Made by a program: the position numbers and the translations under genes. From CAYVBE01 sp964448935 (GTDB taxonomy: Bacteria > Planctomycetota > Brocadiia > SM23-32), in the NCBI GenBank assembly GCA_964448935.1, contig CAYVBE010000114.1, forward strand, positions 1-13,214: DNA of 13,214 bases, written 5' to 3'. The first letter of the stretch is position 1. Each line of letters begins with the position of its first letter. The notes under the pieces were generated by a model. The model ran no database searches and had not been told where the DNA came from. It worked only from the letters and a program-made list of their open reading frames with translations. This document shows, piece after piece, positions 5,974-13,214 of this stretch.

Positions 5974-6846
5974 TTGAAGGCTGAAGTGCTCCTGCAAGGG
6001 GCTTACGACATCCACGTCCACTGCGCGCCGGACGTGATGCCGCGCTCGCAGGACCTGCTGGAGCTGCGGCGGGCGGCGGCCGACGCGGGGCTTGCCGGGG
6101 TGGGGCTGAAGGACCACACCACCTCCACGGTGGCGGGGGCCTACGCTCTGAACCGGCTGCACCCGGACGCACCGCGCTTCTTCTCCTCCCTGGCGCTCAA
6201 TCCCACCGTGGGCGGGCTGAATCCCACGGCCGTAGAGGCCGCGCTGCGCGAGGGCGCCGATATCATCTACTTCCCCACCTACGCGGCCGCGCATCACGTG
6301 AACACGCTCGGAAGATGGCCGGAGCTACCGCTGCCCGGGGACGATTTCCCCGGCATCACGGTCTTCGACTCCGCAGGGACCCTGAAGCCCGAGGTGCATG
6401 CCATACTGGAGCTGATCGCCGGGCACGATGCGGTGTTGGGCACCGGGCACATGACGCCGGCCGAGGTGCTGGCAGTGTTGCGGGCGGCGCGGCAGGCGGG
6501 AATCGAGCGCCGGCTGGTCACGCACGCGTCCGAACTGGTGCCCGGCATGACGGTGGACGAGCAGCGGGAGGCCATCGAGACCGGCGCGCTGATTGAGCAC
6601 GCCCTGCTGGTGGTAACGGAAGCCTGCCCGGGCAAGGTGACGCTGGATGATGTCTCCGAGCAGATACGGGCGGTGGGGGTCGAGAGTGTGATCGTATCGT
6701 CGGACCTCGGGCAGGCCGACAACCCGCCGCCCACCGAGGGTTTCGCGCAGCTTCTGGGCGAACTGGCGCAGTGCGGCTTCACGGAAGACGAAATCCGGAC
6801 GATGATCGTCGAGAACCCCCGCCGGCTGCTGGTCGAGGGGCGCTGA
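5974..6846 (+). CDS. DUF6282 family metal-dependent hydrolase (amidohydrolase-like)
   Basis: A 290-residue probable TIM-barrel metal hydrolase, recognised as DUF6282-like from its motif order. It has YDIHVHCAPD with His14 and His16, the HxH metal pair of the first strand. VGLKDHTTST supplies Lys46 and His48. GTGHMTPAEV has His159, VTHAS has His184, and SSDLGQ has Asp244, the usual position of the last catalytic Asp. The protein ends with the ENPRRLL motif typical of amidohydrolase-type barrels. No signal peptide is seen, so it should be cytoplasmic. The start is TTG, backed by GGAGG 7 nt upstream; no ATG in this frame lies nearby. It is the first gene of a four-gene operon. The reaction is unknown; C-N, lactone or ester hydrolysis, or a non-hydrolytic reaction of the superfamily, are all possible. 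Confidence 0.88.
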   Translation: MKAEVLLQGAYDIHVHCAPDVMPRSQDLLELRRAAADAGLAGVGLKDHTTSTVAGAYALNRLHPDAPRFFSSLALNPTVGGLNPTAVEAALREGADIIYFPTYAAAHHVNTLGRWPELPLPGDDFPGITVFDSAGTLKPEVHAILELIAGHDAVLGTGHMTPAEVLAVLRAARQAGIERRLVTHASELVPGMTVDEQREAIETGALIEHALLVVTEACPGKVTLDDVSEQIRAVGVESVIVSSDLGQADNPPPTEGFAQLLGELAQCGFTEDEIRTMIVENPRRLLVEGR

Positions 6847-6870
6847 GCGGCGGACGAGTTTGCATCTAAT

Positions 6871-6874
6871 GGAG
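6871..6874 (+). promoter_or_regulatory. Ribosome binding site choosing the second ATG of the alcohol dehydrogenase
   Basis: GGAG lies 1 nt before an ATG at 6876 but 10 nt before the in-frame ATG at 6885. Only the latter spacing is workable, so translation probably starts at 6885. Confidence 0.6.
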
Positions 6875-6884
6875 AATGCAACCG

Positions 6885-8042
6885 ATGAACCGACTGCTGG
6901 ATTTCAAAATGTGCGGACGCCTGATCTTCGGGGCCGGCGCGATTGAGGAGCTACCGGACGCCGTCCGAGGGCTCGGCGCCCAGAGGGCGCTCATCGTTAC
7001 CGACGAGGGCCTGGCCGAGGCCGGCATCTGCGGGCGCGTGGAGCGTGTGCTGGCCGACGCGGGCATCAAGGGCGAGACCTTCACGGGCGTGGAATCCGAC
7101 CCGCGGATGGGCATCGTGGGCGAGTGCACGGCGGCGGCCGAGGAGTCCGGCCCGGATGTCTTGATCGGGCTGGGCGGCGGCAGCTCGCTGGACATCGCCA
7201 AGATGACCGCCGTTATGCTCGTGAACGGCGGCGAGGTAACGGATTATCTGGGGATAGACAACATCCCGTGCGGCGGCCTGCCGACCGTGATGATGCCCAC
7301 CACGGCCGGCACCGGCAGCGAGGTGACGCCCATCGTGGTGCTCTCCGACGAGGCCGAGCACCTGAAGAAGGGCGTGGTCAGCGACCACCTCTACCCCGAC
7401 GTGGCCCTCGTGGACCCGGAGCTGGCCCTCAGCCTGCCCCCGCAGATAACCGCCTACACCGGCGTGGACGCCCTGACGCACGCCGTCGAGTCCTACACCA
7501 ACAGGCACGCGCAGCCTTTTGTGGACACCTTCGCGCTGGAGGCCATCCGGCTGGTCGGCGCCAACCTGCGGCGCGCCGTGAGCTGCGGCGAGGACGTGGA
7601 CGCGCGCTACAACATGGCCCTGGCCAGCCTGTACGGGGGGCTCTGCCTGGGCTCGGTGAACACCACGGCGGTACATGCGCTCGCCTACCCGCTGGGGGGC
7701 GAGTTCGGCGTGCCGCACGGCGTCGCCAACTCCCTGCTGCTGCCCTACGTCATGGAGTTCAATCTGGTGAGCGACCTGGAGAAGTTCAGCAGAATCGCGG
7801 CGGCCCTGGGCGAGAACGTCGAGGGACTCTCGCTGCGGGACGCCGCGGCCCTGTCTGCGGCCGCCGTCAAGCAGCTCTGTGCCGATGTCGGCATCATCAC
7901 GCGCATGCGCAACCTGGACGTGCCGGAGGACGCCATAGACGAGATGGCCGAGGCCGCGATGAAGGTGACCCGCCTGCTGGACAACAACCCCCGCAGGGTC
8001 ACCCTTGACGACGCGCGGACCATCTACCGCAACGCCTACTGA
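6885..8042 (+). CDS. Iron-containing (type III) alcohol dehydrogenase
   Basis: An NAD(P)-dependent dehydrogenase that interconverts an alcohol and an aldehyde or ketone, 385 residues from the chosen start. GLGGGSSLDIAK (with GGGSS at 97-101) is the nucleotide-binding loop, followed by MMPTTAGTGSEVTP. The metal ligands line up with those of FucO-type enzymes: Asp195 and His199 in TGVDALTHAVESY, His264 in AVHALAYPLGG, and His278 in GVPHGVANSLLLP. All four are present, so an active Fe- or Zn-dependent enzyme is expected. Length is normal for the family. An ATG three codons earlier (6876) is in frame but sits too close to the ribosome binding site. The gene lies 38 nt after the DUF6282 hydrolase and 38 nt before the aldehyde dehydrogenase, so the aldehyde it makes or consumes is probably shared with that enzyme. 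The substrate is unknown. Confidence 0.93.
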   Translation: MNRLLDFKMCGRLIFGAGAIEELPDAVRGLGAQRALIVTDEGLAEAGICGRVERVLADAGIKGETFTGVESDPRMGIVGECTAAAEESGPDVLIGLGGGSSLDIAKMTAVMLVNGGEVTDYLGIDNIPCGGLPTVMMPTTAGTGSEVTPIVVLSDEAEHLKKGVVSDHLYPDVALVDPELALSLPPQITAYTGVDALTHAVESYTNRHAQPFVDTFALEAIRLVGANLRRAVSCGEDVDARYNMALASLYGGLCLGSVNTTAVHALAYPLGGEFGVPHGVANSLLLPYVMEFNLVSDLEKFSRIAAALGENVEGLSLRDAAALSAAAVKQLCADVGIITRMRNLDVPEDAIDEMAEAAMKVTRLLDNNPRRVTLDDARTIYRNAY

Positions 8043-8070
8043 GAGCTTCGACCAGCCCGAATTCGACCAT

Positions 8071-8074
8071 GGAG
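8071..8074 (+). promoter_or_regulatory. Ribosome binding site choosing the ATG at 8081
   Basis: GGAG lies 6 nt before ATG 8081 and overlaps the earlier in-frame ATG at 8069, which has no Shine-Dalgarno site of its own. The downstream start is preferred. Confidence 0.7.
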
Positions 8075-8080
8075 CGGACA

Positions 8081-9535
8081 ATGACCACGGAAGGCAAGAA
8101 CTACATCGGCGGCGAATGGACGAACGGCGCGGGCCGCGAGACATTCGAGCAGCGCAATCCGGCGAACCTGCGGGAGGTCACGGGCGTCTGGCCCGCATCG
8201 ACGCGGGAAGACGTGCGGGATGCCATCCGGGCGGCGCAGGAAGCGTTTCCCGAATGGAGTTCCCTCTCTCCCTTGAAGCGTGCCGAATGCTTGAAAAAGG
8301 CCCACCAGGGCATGAAGGACCGGGCGGACGAGTTCGCCGAGGTGCTGACCCGCGAGAACGGCAAGATGCTGGAGGAGTCGCACGCCGAGATCAACGCCGC
8401 CGTCAGCGAGATGGAGTTCCAGATCCACGAGGGCGTCCGCCTGGGAGGGGAGACGAAACCGGTCTCCCGCGACGGCGTGCTGGCCTACAGTGTGAGGCAG
8501 CCCCTGGGCGCGGTCAGCATCATCAGCCCGTGGAACTTCCCCTTCAACGTGCCCGGCCGCAAGTGCACGCCGGCGCTCATGGCGGGCAACACCTGCGTCT
8601 TCAAGCCCGCCAGCCTGACGCCGGGGACGGGAGCGAAGTTCGTGGAACTGTTCGTGGACGCCGGGCTGCCGCCTGGCGTGCTGAACTTCGTGACCGGCAG
8701 CGGGTCGGTGGTGGGCGAGGAGATGGTCACTAACCCCGCCATCAAGGCGATCTCGTTCACGGGCTCCACGGAGGTGGGCCGCAGGATCAACCGGAAGGCC
8801 TCCGCGATCATGGCGCGCGTGCAGCTCGAGACGGGCGGCAAGAACGCGCTGGTGGTGCTGGAGGACGCCGACCTGGAGGCGGCCGTCCGGTCCGCCGTGA
8901 CCGCCGCCTACGCCTGCGCCGGCCAGTGGTGCACCTCCACCAGCCGTGCCATCGTGGTCGAGGACGTGGCCGACGCGTTCGTCGAGGAGGTCGTGGACCT
9001 GGCCAACCAGATCGCCGTGGGCAACGGCCTGGAAGACGGAACCACCATGGGGCCGGTTTGCGGCGAGACCCAGTTGCAGTCCGTCCTGGACTACATTGAC
9101 CTGGGCCGCGACGAAGGCGCCACACTACGCCTGGGCGGGGGCCGCCTGACCGGCGGCGAATACGACCACGGCTGCTTCATCGAGCCCACCGTCTTCACCG
9201 ATGTCACACCGGACATGGCCATCGCACAGGAGGAGATCTTCGGTCCCGTCCTGAGCGTCATCACCGTTGCCGACTTCGAGGAGGCCGTCGAGGTGGCCAA
9301 CGGCGTGGAATACGGCCTGTCCAGCTCCATCTACACGGCGGACCTGCAGCGGGCTCTCACGTTCATGGAGAAAACGCAGGTGGGCCTGACTCACGTCAAC
9401 CAGATGACCGCGCTGAAGGAGCCACAGTTCAGCTTCGGCGGCGTCAAGGCGTCCGGTTTCGGACTGCCGGAAGCCGGCGAGACGGGCATCGAGTTCTTCA
9501 CAGAGCACAAAGTCGCATACGTCAAGTACCGCTGA
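8081..9535 (+). CDS. NAD(P)-dependent aldehyde dehydrogenase
   Basis: Oxidises an aldehyde to the acid. The 484-residue protein is a complete member of the aldehyde dehydrogenase superfamily. SPWNFPFNVPG starts at Ser149, and Lys175 in VFKPAS is a cofactor contact. FTGST (226-230) is the Rossmann loop. Glu250 in LETGGKN is the general base, Cys284 in GQWCTSTSR the nucleophile, and EEIFGPV holds Glu385. All catalytic residues are present. The closest flavour by eye is the broad group containing alpha-ketoglutarate-semialdehyde and succinate-semialdehyde-type enzymes, but this is not decisive. The start ATG 8081 has GGAG at 6 nt and gives a normal N-terminus (MTTEGKNYIGGEW). It lies 38 nt after the alcohol dehydrogenase and 40 nt before the Gfo/Idh gene. 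It very likely takes the aldehyde made by its neighbour. Confidence 0.95.
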   Translation: MTTEGKNYIGGEWTNGAGRETFEQRNPANLREVTGVWPASTREDVRDAIRAAQEAFPEWSSLSPLKRAECLKKAHQGMKDRADEFAEVLTRENGKMLEESHAEINAAVSEMEFQIHEGVRLGGETKPVSRDGVLAYSVRQPLGAVSIISPWNFPFNVPGRKCTPALMAGNTCVFKPASLTPGTGAKFVELFVDAGLPPGVLNFVTGSGSVVGEEMVTNPAIKAISFTGSTEVGRRINRKASAIMARVQLETGGKNALVVLEDADLEAAVRSAVTAAYACAGQWCTSTSRAIVVEDVADAFVEEVVDLANQIAVGNGLEDGTTMGPVCGETQLQSVLDYIDLGRDEGATLRLGGGRLTGGEYDHGCFIEPTVFTDVTPDMAIAQEEIFGPVLSVITVADFEEAVEVANGVEYGLSSSIYTADLQRALTFMEKTQVGLTHVNQMTALKEPQFSFGGVKASGFGLPEAGETGIEFFTEHKVAYVKYR

Positions 9536-9557
9536 CCTTCACACTGCACGCATGACC

Positions 9558-9567
9558 GGAGGAGGAG
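9558..9567 (+). promoter_or_regulatory. Strong ribosome binding site before the Gfo/Idh gene
   Basis: GGAGGAGGAG lies 8 nt before ATG 9576. It is downstream of, and so excludes, the in-frame ATG at 9552. A TTG at 9573, directly before the chosen ATG, is also possible. Confidence 0.75.
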
Positions 9568-9575
9568 ATTTCTTG

Positions 9576-10589
9576 ATGGCTGGTAATTACCGGGCCGCGG
9601 TCGTGGGCTGCGGCAACATCGCTGGTCTGCACGCCAAAGGATACGTGGCCGAACCCAGGCTCGAGGTCATGGCCCTGGCCGACATCAACCGTGAGGCGGC
9701 AGAGGATTACGCCGAGGAGCACGGGTTCGAGGCCACGATCTACGAGGACTACGAGAAGATGCTGAGCGAGGAGCGTCCGGACCTCGTGAGCATCTGCCTG
9801 TGGCCGGACCTGCACCTGCCGGTGACGCGAGCCTGCGTGGAGGCCGGCGTGAAGGCGATCCACTGCGAGAAGCCGATGGCACCCACGTGGGGCGAGAGCG
9901 TGGAGCTGGTGGAGATGTGCGAGGAGGCGGGCGTCCAGCTCACCTTCGACCACCAGCGGCGGTTCAACCACGGCATACTGAAGGCCCGCGACATGCTGGA
10001 CAACGGCGTCTTCGGCGAGTTGGAGCGGATGGATCTCTTCGCGCCCAAACACCTGCTGGACTGCGGCACCCACAGCCTGGATCTGGGCTTCATGTTCAAC
10101 CACGAGAACCCCGTCCGCTGGGTGATCGGCCAGATTGACACGCGGGACATGCTGAACTGGTTCAACGTGCCCGGCGAGTCCATGGCCGTGGCCATGTTCT
10201 GCTTCGAGAACGGCGTGCGGGGTGCCATCCAGGTCGGCGAAAGGAAGGAGATGGGCACCGGCGTGCGGCTGACGTGCAGCAACGGCTTTATCGAGGTCAC
10301 CTGGGGCGGAACGTATCCCCGGGCTGTCGTTTACGACGACCCCGGTTGGGAGCCGCCGGAGGTGGAGGAGGCCGATCCCATGCCCGCTGTGATGGCGAAC
10401 ATCGCGGACTGCCTGGAGAGCGGCGAGGAGCCGGAGCTATCCGCCCGGCGCGCCCTGCAGGCTGCGGAGGTGATCTTCGCCATCTACGAATCCAGCCGCC
10501 GCCGCGCCCGGATAGACCTGCCGCTGGAGACCAAAGACTCCGCGCTGGTGACCATGATAGAGGAGGGCGAAATCGCAGGCGCCCCCTGA
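9576..10589 (+). CDS. Gfo/Idh/MocA family NAD(P)-dependent oxidoreductase
   Basis: A 337-residue oxidoreductase of the glucose-fructose oxidoreductase / inositol dehydrogenase family. Most members oxidise a sugar or cyclitol hydroxyl with NAD(P). The N-terminal Rossmann fold has VVGCGNIAGLHAKGY (GxGxxA-type loop, 11-17), then LADINRE with Asp37 positioned to bind the adenosine ribose, which favours NAD. HCEKPMAP holds the family's catalytic Lys99. LLDCGTHSLDL, with Asp162 and His166, matches the family's usual catalytic Asp/His motif. The C-terminal alpha/beta substrate domain follows, and the length is normal. There is no twin-arginine or other export signal, so it is cytoplasmic. The start ATG is chosen from the strong GGAGGAGGAG upstream. 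It is the last gene of the four-gene operon and ends 15 nt from the convergent aminotransferase gene. Confidence 0.92.
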   Translation: MAGNYRAAVVGCGNIAGLHAKGYVAEPRLEVMALADINREAAEDYAEEHGFEATIYEDYEKMLSEERPDLVSICLWPDLHLPVTRACVEAGVKAIHCEKPMAPTWGESVELVEMCEEAGVQLTFDHQRRFNHGILKARDMLDNGVFGELERMDLFAPKHLLDCGTHSLDLGFMFNHENPVRWVIGQIDTRDMLNWFNVPGESMAVAMFCFENGVRGAIQVGERKEMGTGVRLTCSNGFIEVTWGGTYPRAVVYDDPGWEPPEVEEADPMPAVMANIADCLESGEEPELSARRALQAAEVIFAIYESSRRRARIDLPLETKDSALVTMIEEGEIAGAP

Positions 10590-10604
10590 CCACCCGCGCC
10601 CGGC

Positions 10605-11735
10605 TCAACCGAGCGCCTCGATGGCGGCTTTTACGCCGGCGTTGGCGGGGAATTCGTAGCCCATCTCCCGCAGGGCTTTCTCCAGCGTTGAGATGGCCAC
10701 CAGCAGGTCCTCCTCGCTGACGTAGCCCATGTGGCCGATGCGGAATATCTTGCCCTTCAGGTGGCTCTGGCCGCCGGCGATCTGGACGCCGTATTTCGAG
10801 CGCATCAGTTTCACCAGCTCGCCGGTGTCCAGGCCCTCGGGACCGTAGACCGCGGTGACGCCGTTGGCCGGGTTCTCGGCCACGACTTCGAGCCCCATGG
10901 CCCGCACGGCCGATCGGGTGGCCTCCGCCAGCCGTGCGTGCCGGGCGTATATCTCCTCCAGCCCTTCCTCGCGCATCATCTCCAGCGCCTTGCGCAGCGC
11001 CTGCGCCAGGGACACGGCGGCGGTGAACGGCGTGGTCCTGTCTGCCCACTTCTTGCGCATCGCGCCCAGACTCAGGTAATACCGTGGCGACGTGCAGCCC
11101 TCGACGATGTCCCACGTGCGCGGGGACACGGCGATGAAGGCCAGCCCCGGCGGGATCATGCAGCCCTTCTGCGAGCCGCTGACCACCACGTCCACGCCCC
11201 ACTCATCCATCTTGAAGGGATGCACGCCGATGCCCGTGATGGCGTCCACGACCAGCAGCGTGTCGCTCTGCGCGGTCAGCCCGGCGATCGCCTCCACGTC
11301 GGTCAGGGCGCCGGTGGATGTCTCGGACTGGGTGATGTAGAAAGCGCGCGCCTCGGGGTTCTCCTTGAGGGCCTCGGCGGCCCGCTCGACGCTCAGCGAC
11401 TCGCCCCACTCCAGCTCAACGCGGACCACCTCGGCGCCGTATGCCTCGCACTGCTCGCACCACCGCTCGCCGAACTTGCCTCCCGTGGCGCAGATGGCGG
11501 TGTCTCCGGGCGAGACGATGTTGGCCACGGACGCCTCCATGGCGGCGGTCCCGCTGCCCATGACGACGTAGACGTCCTCCTCGGTGCCGAACAATTCCTG
11601 CAGACCTTCCACCTCCTCCTCCAGGATGTCGGAGAACTCAGCGGTGCGATGGTGGATGATGGGCGCGGCTTCGGCCAGCAGGACCTCGTGAGGCACCATG
11701 GTCGGACCCGGCGTGAACATGTAGTGCTTCTTCAT
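10605..11735 (-). CDS. Class V aminotransferase, serine/alanine-glyoxylate type
   Basis: A 376-residue PLP enzyme that moves an amino group between an amino acid and a 2-oxo acid, probably serine or alanine with glyoxylate, pyruvate or hydroxypyruvate. MFTPGPTMVPHEVL and PIIHHRTAEF are the N-terminal signatures of the alanine-glyoxylate/serine-glyoxylate group. MGSGTAAMEA is the cofactor phosphate loop. TQSETSTG, then VVDAITG with Asp164, bind the pyridine ring, and SGSQKG carries the Schiff-base Lys190. FRIGHMG with Arg332 binds the substrate carboxylate. Close relatives often sit beside serA in serine and glycine metabolism; no such partner is visible here. The ATG has GGAG 6 nt upstream. 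The gene has its own promoter and converges on the Gfo/Idh gene. A phosphonate (PhnW-like) role is less likely because of the HHRTxEF and RIGHMG motifs. Confidence 0.93.
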   Translation of the reverse strand: MKKHYMFTPGPTMVPHEVLLAEAAPIIHHRTAEFSDILEEEVEGLQELFGTEEDVYVVMGSGTAAMEASVANIVSPGDTAICATGGKFGERWCEQCEAYGAEVVRVELEWGESLSVERAAEALKENPEARAFYITQSETSTGALTDVEAIAGLTAQSDTLLVVDAITGIGVHPFKMDEWGVDVVVSGSQKGCMIPPGLAFIAVSPRTWDIVEGCTSPRYYLSLGAMRKKWADRTTPFTAAVSLAQALRKALEMMREEGLEEIYARHARLAEATRSAVRAMGLEVVAENPANGVTAVYGPEGLDTGELVKLMRSKYGVQIAGGQSHLKGKIFRIGHMGYVSEEDLLVAISTLEKALREMGYEFPANAGVKAAIEALG

Positions 11736-11769
11736 CTGTGACTCCGGAAGTTAAAGGGCAGAAGGCATC

Positions 11770-11798
11770 ATGGTAAGTTGCTTCGCGCGACGGCGCAA
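11770..11798 (-). promoter_or_regulatory. Candidate promoter of the aminotransferase gene
   Basis: On the minus strand, TTGCGC (11798-11793), a 17-bp spacer and TACCAT (11775-11770; four of six consensus bases). The start would lie near 11763, about 28 nt before the ATG. It fits in the 80-bp gap after mgtE, so the aminotransferase need not depend on read-through from that gene. Confidence 0.5.
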
Positions 11799-11815
11799 GT
11801 CTCGATTCTCGCCCC

Positions 11816-13177
11816 TCAACCCGCCAGCAGCGTTCCGAGCCCCAGGTAGATGCAGATGCAGAACAGGTCGTTCAGCATGGTGATAAACGGCCCGGAGCTT
11901 ACGGCGGGGTCAATGCCCACCGTGTTGAACAGCAGCGGGAAAATCATACCCAACATGCCGGCAAAGAGGATGGCCACCCCGACCGCCAGGCCGACGGCAA
12001 CCATGAGGGTGGCGCCGATCTGCACCAGCAGTCCGCCCAGCACGGCCGCCGCAATTGAACAGCACAGGGCCAGCAGCAGCGTGATGACGAACTGTTTGCC
12101 CAGAAACCCCCTCAGCCGCGACTTGTGGATGCTGCCCACCGCCAGGGCACGCACCATGATGGTGGAGCCCTGTATGGCCACCTGCCCCCCCATCAGGGGG
12201 ATGAGCGGGATGAAGTAGGAGAGTTCTTTGTGGAAACCGTTCATGAAAAAGCGACTCATCAGGAAGGCGATGAACAGCCCGTCCAAGACGCTCAGAAGCA
12301 GCCAAGGCAGCCGCAGCCGGGTGCTGCGGGAAACCCCGGCGTTGACGGGGTCGCGCTCCGCCGTTCCCGCCAGACGGTACATATCCTCGTCGGTCTCCTG
12401 CTCGGCAGCTTCCAGAATGTCGTCCAGCGTCACCACGCCCACCATGCGGTCGTCCGACTCGATGACGGGCACCACCTGGAGGTGGTATCGCGCTGCGGCC
12501 CGGACCAGCTCCTCCTGATCGGTCTCAGGGGCCACCGTAAGTGGGCATTCCTCCATCAGGTCGCCGACGTTCTGTTCCGGCGGGGCGAACACGAGCCGGT
12601 CCAGCGGGAGGTGGCCGACCAGGCGGTCCTCCCGGTCGGCCACGAACAGGTGCGCCACGGTCTCCGCCTCGCGCTGTCGTTGGGTCACCCGGACGGCCTC
12701 GCGGGCGGTCAGCCCGCTGAACAGGACGACGAACTCGGTGGTCATCAGGCCACCGGCGGAGTCGGCCGGGTATGCCAGCAGCTTCTCGGCCACGGCGGCC
12801 TGCTCGCCGGGAATCTGGGCCAGCAGGGCGTCCACCTGCTCCGAGGGCAGTGCGCTCAGGGCATCGGCCGCCTCGTCCGGCTCCATCTGCCCCACGGCAT
12901 CCTGGAGGCGGTTCGGCGTCCTCTCCCCCAACGTGCGGACCGTGTCCTCGTTCAGCTCCCCCAGCAGGTCCGCCCGCAGGTCGGTGCTCAGCCCCCGGAA
13001 CAGTTGCGCCTGCATCTCCTCTTCCAACTCGTTCAGCAGGGAGGCAACGTCGGCGGCGGGCAACTCCTCCAGCAGCGCCTCCAGACCCTCCAGCTCCTCG
13101 CGGGCTAGCCGCTCCCTGACCTCCTCCATCAGGTCGGGCTCCGTCTCCGGTTGAGCGATTTTCGGGTCTGTGCTCAC
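11816..13177 (-). CDS. mgtE: MgtE-family magnesium transporter
   Basis: A 453-residue Mg2+ channel/transporter of the inner membrane with the full MgtE layout. The acidic N domain of helical repeats covers about 20-140. Two CBS domains cover about 143-262 (AGGLMTTEFV, then LMEECPLTVAPETDQEELV and DRMVGVVTLDDIL), and a linking plug helix runs to about 286. Five membrane segments follow, near 289-312, 321-343, 363-387, 390-418 and 430-452. Asp423 in GIDPAVSSGPF matches the conserved pore Asp of MgtE. The normally conserved GGNxGxQS signature reads GGQVAIQGS (330-338), with Asn, Gly and Ser all replaced. The start is GTG at 13177, preceded by GGGGTGA. Only 37 bp upstream are visible, so a magnesium riboswitch cannot be assessed. 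Confidence 0.94.
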   Translation of the reverse strand: MSTDPKIAQPETEPDLMEEVRERLAREELEGLEALLEELPAADVASLLNELEEEMQAQLFRGLSTDLRADLLGELNEDTVRTLGERTPNRLQDAVGQMEPDEAADALSALPSEQVDALLAQIPGEQAAVAEKLLAYPADSAGGLMTTEFVVLFSGLTAREAVRVTQRQREAETVAHLFVADREDRLVGHLPLDRLVFAPPEQNVGDLMEECPLTVAPETDQEELVRAAARYHLQVVPVIESDDRMVGVVTLDDILEAAEQETDEDMYRLAGTAERDPVNAGVSRSTRLRLPWLLLSVLDGLFIAFLMSRFFMNGFHKELSYFIPLIPLMGGQVAIQGSTIMVRALAVGSIHKSRLRGFLGKQFVITLLLALCCSIAAAVLGGLLVQIGATLMVAVGLAVGVAILFAGMLGMIFPLLFNTVGIDPAVSSGPFITMLNDLFCICIYLGLGTLLAG

Positions 13178-13214
13178 GGTTTCACCCCGTCTGTGCGCGG
13201 GCGGAAGGAGAGGC

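Noticed and set aside
6951..8144. 397-codon minus-strand frame opposite the alcohol dehydrogenase
   Set aside because: Shadow frame in GC-rich coding DNA. The plus-strand protein has all four metal ligands and a ribosome binding site.
6885..11735. Phosphonate or sulfonate pathway built from the class V aminotransferase, Fe-alcohol dehydrogenase and aldehyde dehydrogenase
   Set aside because: The aminotransferase carries serine/alanine-glyoxylate motifs (HHRTAEF, FRIGHMG). It lies on the opposite strand with its own promoter, and no C-P or C-S cleaving enzyme is present.
10731..13108. Plus-strand frames at 10731-11741 and 12125-13108 opposite the aminotransferase and mgtE
   Set aside because: Antisense to well-recognised genes; low-complexity His/Gln/Gly/Arg-rich translations without motifs.
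13178..13214. Magnesium-sensing (M-box-like) riboswitch upstream of mgtE
   Set aside because: Only 37 bp upstream are in the window, far too little to hold or exclude such an element.

Overview
The window comes from a GC-rich bacterium. The gene repertoire is a formylglycine-type sulfatase, a hydrazine-synthase-alpha-like dihaem protein, a Gfo/Idh/MocA oxidoreductase and a DUF6282 hydrolase. This mix is typical of Planctomycetota and of similar polysaccharide-degrading lineages such as Lentisphaerota and Hydrogenedentota. The sequence alone does not settle which phylum it is. Most genes have clear Shine-Dalgarno sites (GGAG or GGAGG), and several promoters look like ordinary sigma-70 sites with 17-bp spacers. 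I see no tRNA, rRNA, CRISPR array, insertion sequence or phage gene.

Layout. (1) Positions 1-2168, minus strand: a likely three-gene unit driven by a good promoter at 2140-2168. It holds a sulfatase with a C-terminal chitobiase/Fn3-associated domain, then a 70-residue desulforedoxin-like protein, then (4-base GTGA overlap) a protein with tandem desulforedoxin-like metal ribbons that runs off the left edge. (2) Positions 2093-2456: a 364-bp gap holding only the sulfatase promoter and a weak dyad. (3) Positions 2457-5840, minus strand: a large exported protein with a signal peptide, an NPCBM-like region, a beta-propeller and two CxxCH haem sites, related to the hydrazine synthase alpha subunit. 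Its start has no Shine-Dalgarno site and lies almost on top of the predicted transcription start. (4) Positions 5974-10589, plus strand: a four-gene operon of DUF6282 metal-dependent hydrolase (TTG start), iron-containing alcohol dehydrogenase, aldehyde dehydrogenase and Gfo/Idh/MocA oxidoreductase, with gaps of 38, 38 and 40 nt. (5) Positions 10605-11735, minus strand: a class V aminotransferase of the serine/alanine-glyoxylate type with its own promoter, meeting the operon tail to tail. (6) Positions 11816-13177, minus strand: an MgtE-type magnesium transporter whose conserved pore signature is altered.

How the genes may work together. The plus-strand operon is the most coherent unit. A hydrolase, an alcohol/aldehyde pair, an aldehyde/acid pair and a sugar-type dehydrogenase suggest stepwise oxidation (or reversible reduction) of a small hydroxylated compound. 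The substrate cannot be read from the sequence. The sulfatase and the haem protein point to degradation and respiration of complex organic matter, but nothing ties them directly to the operon. The aminotransferase and MgtE look like housekeeping genes.
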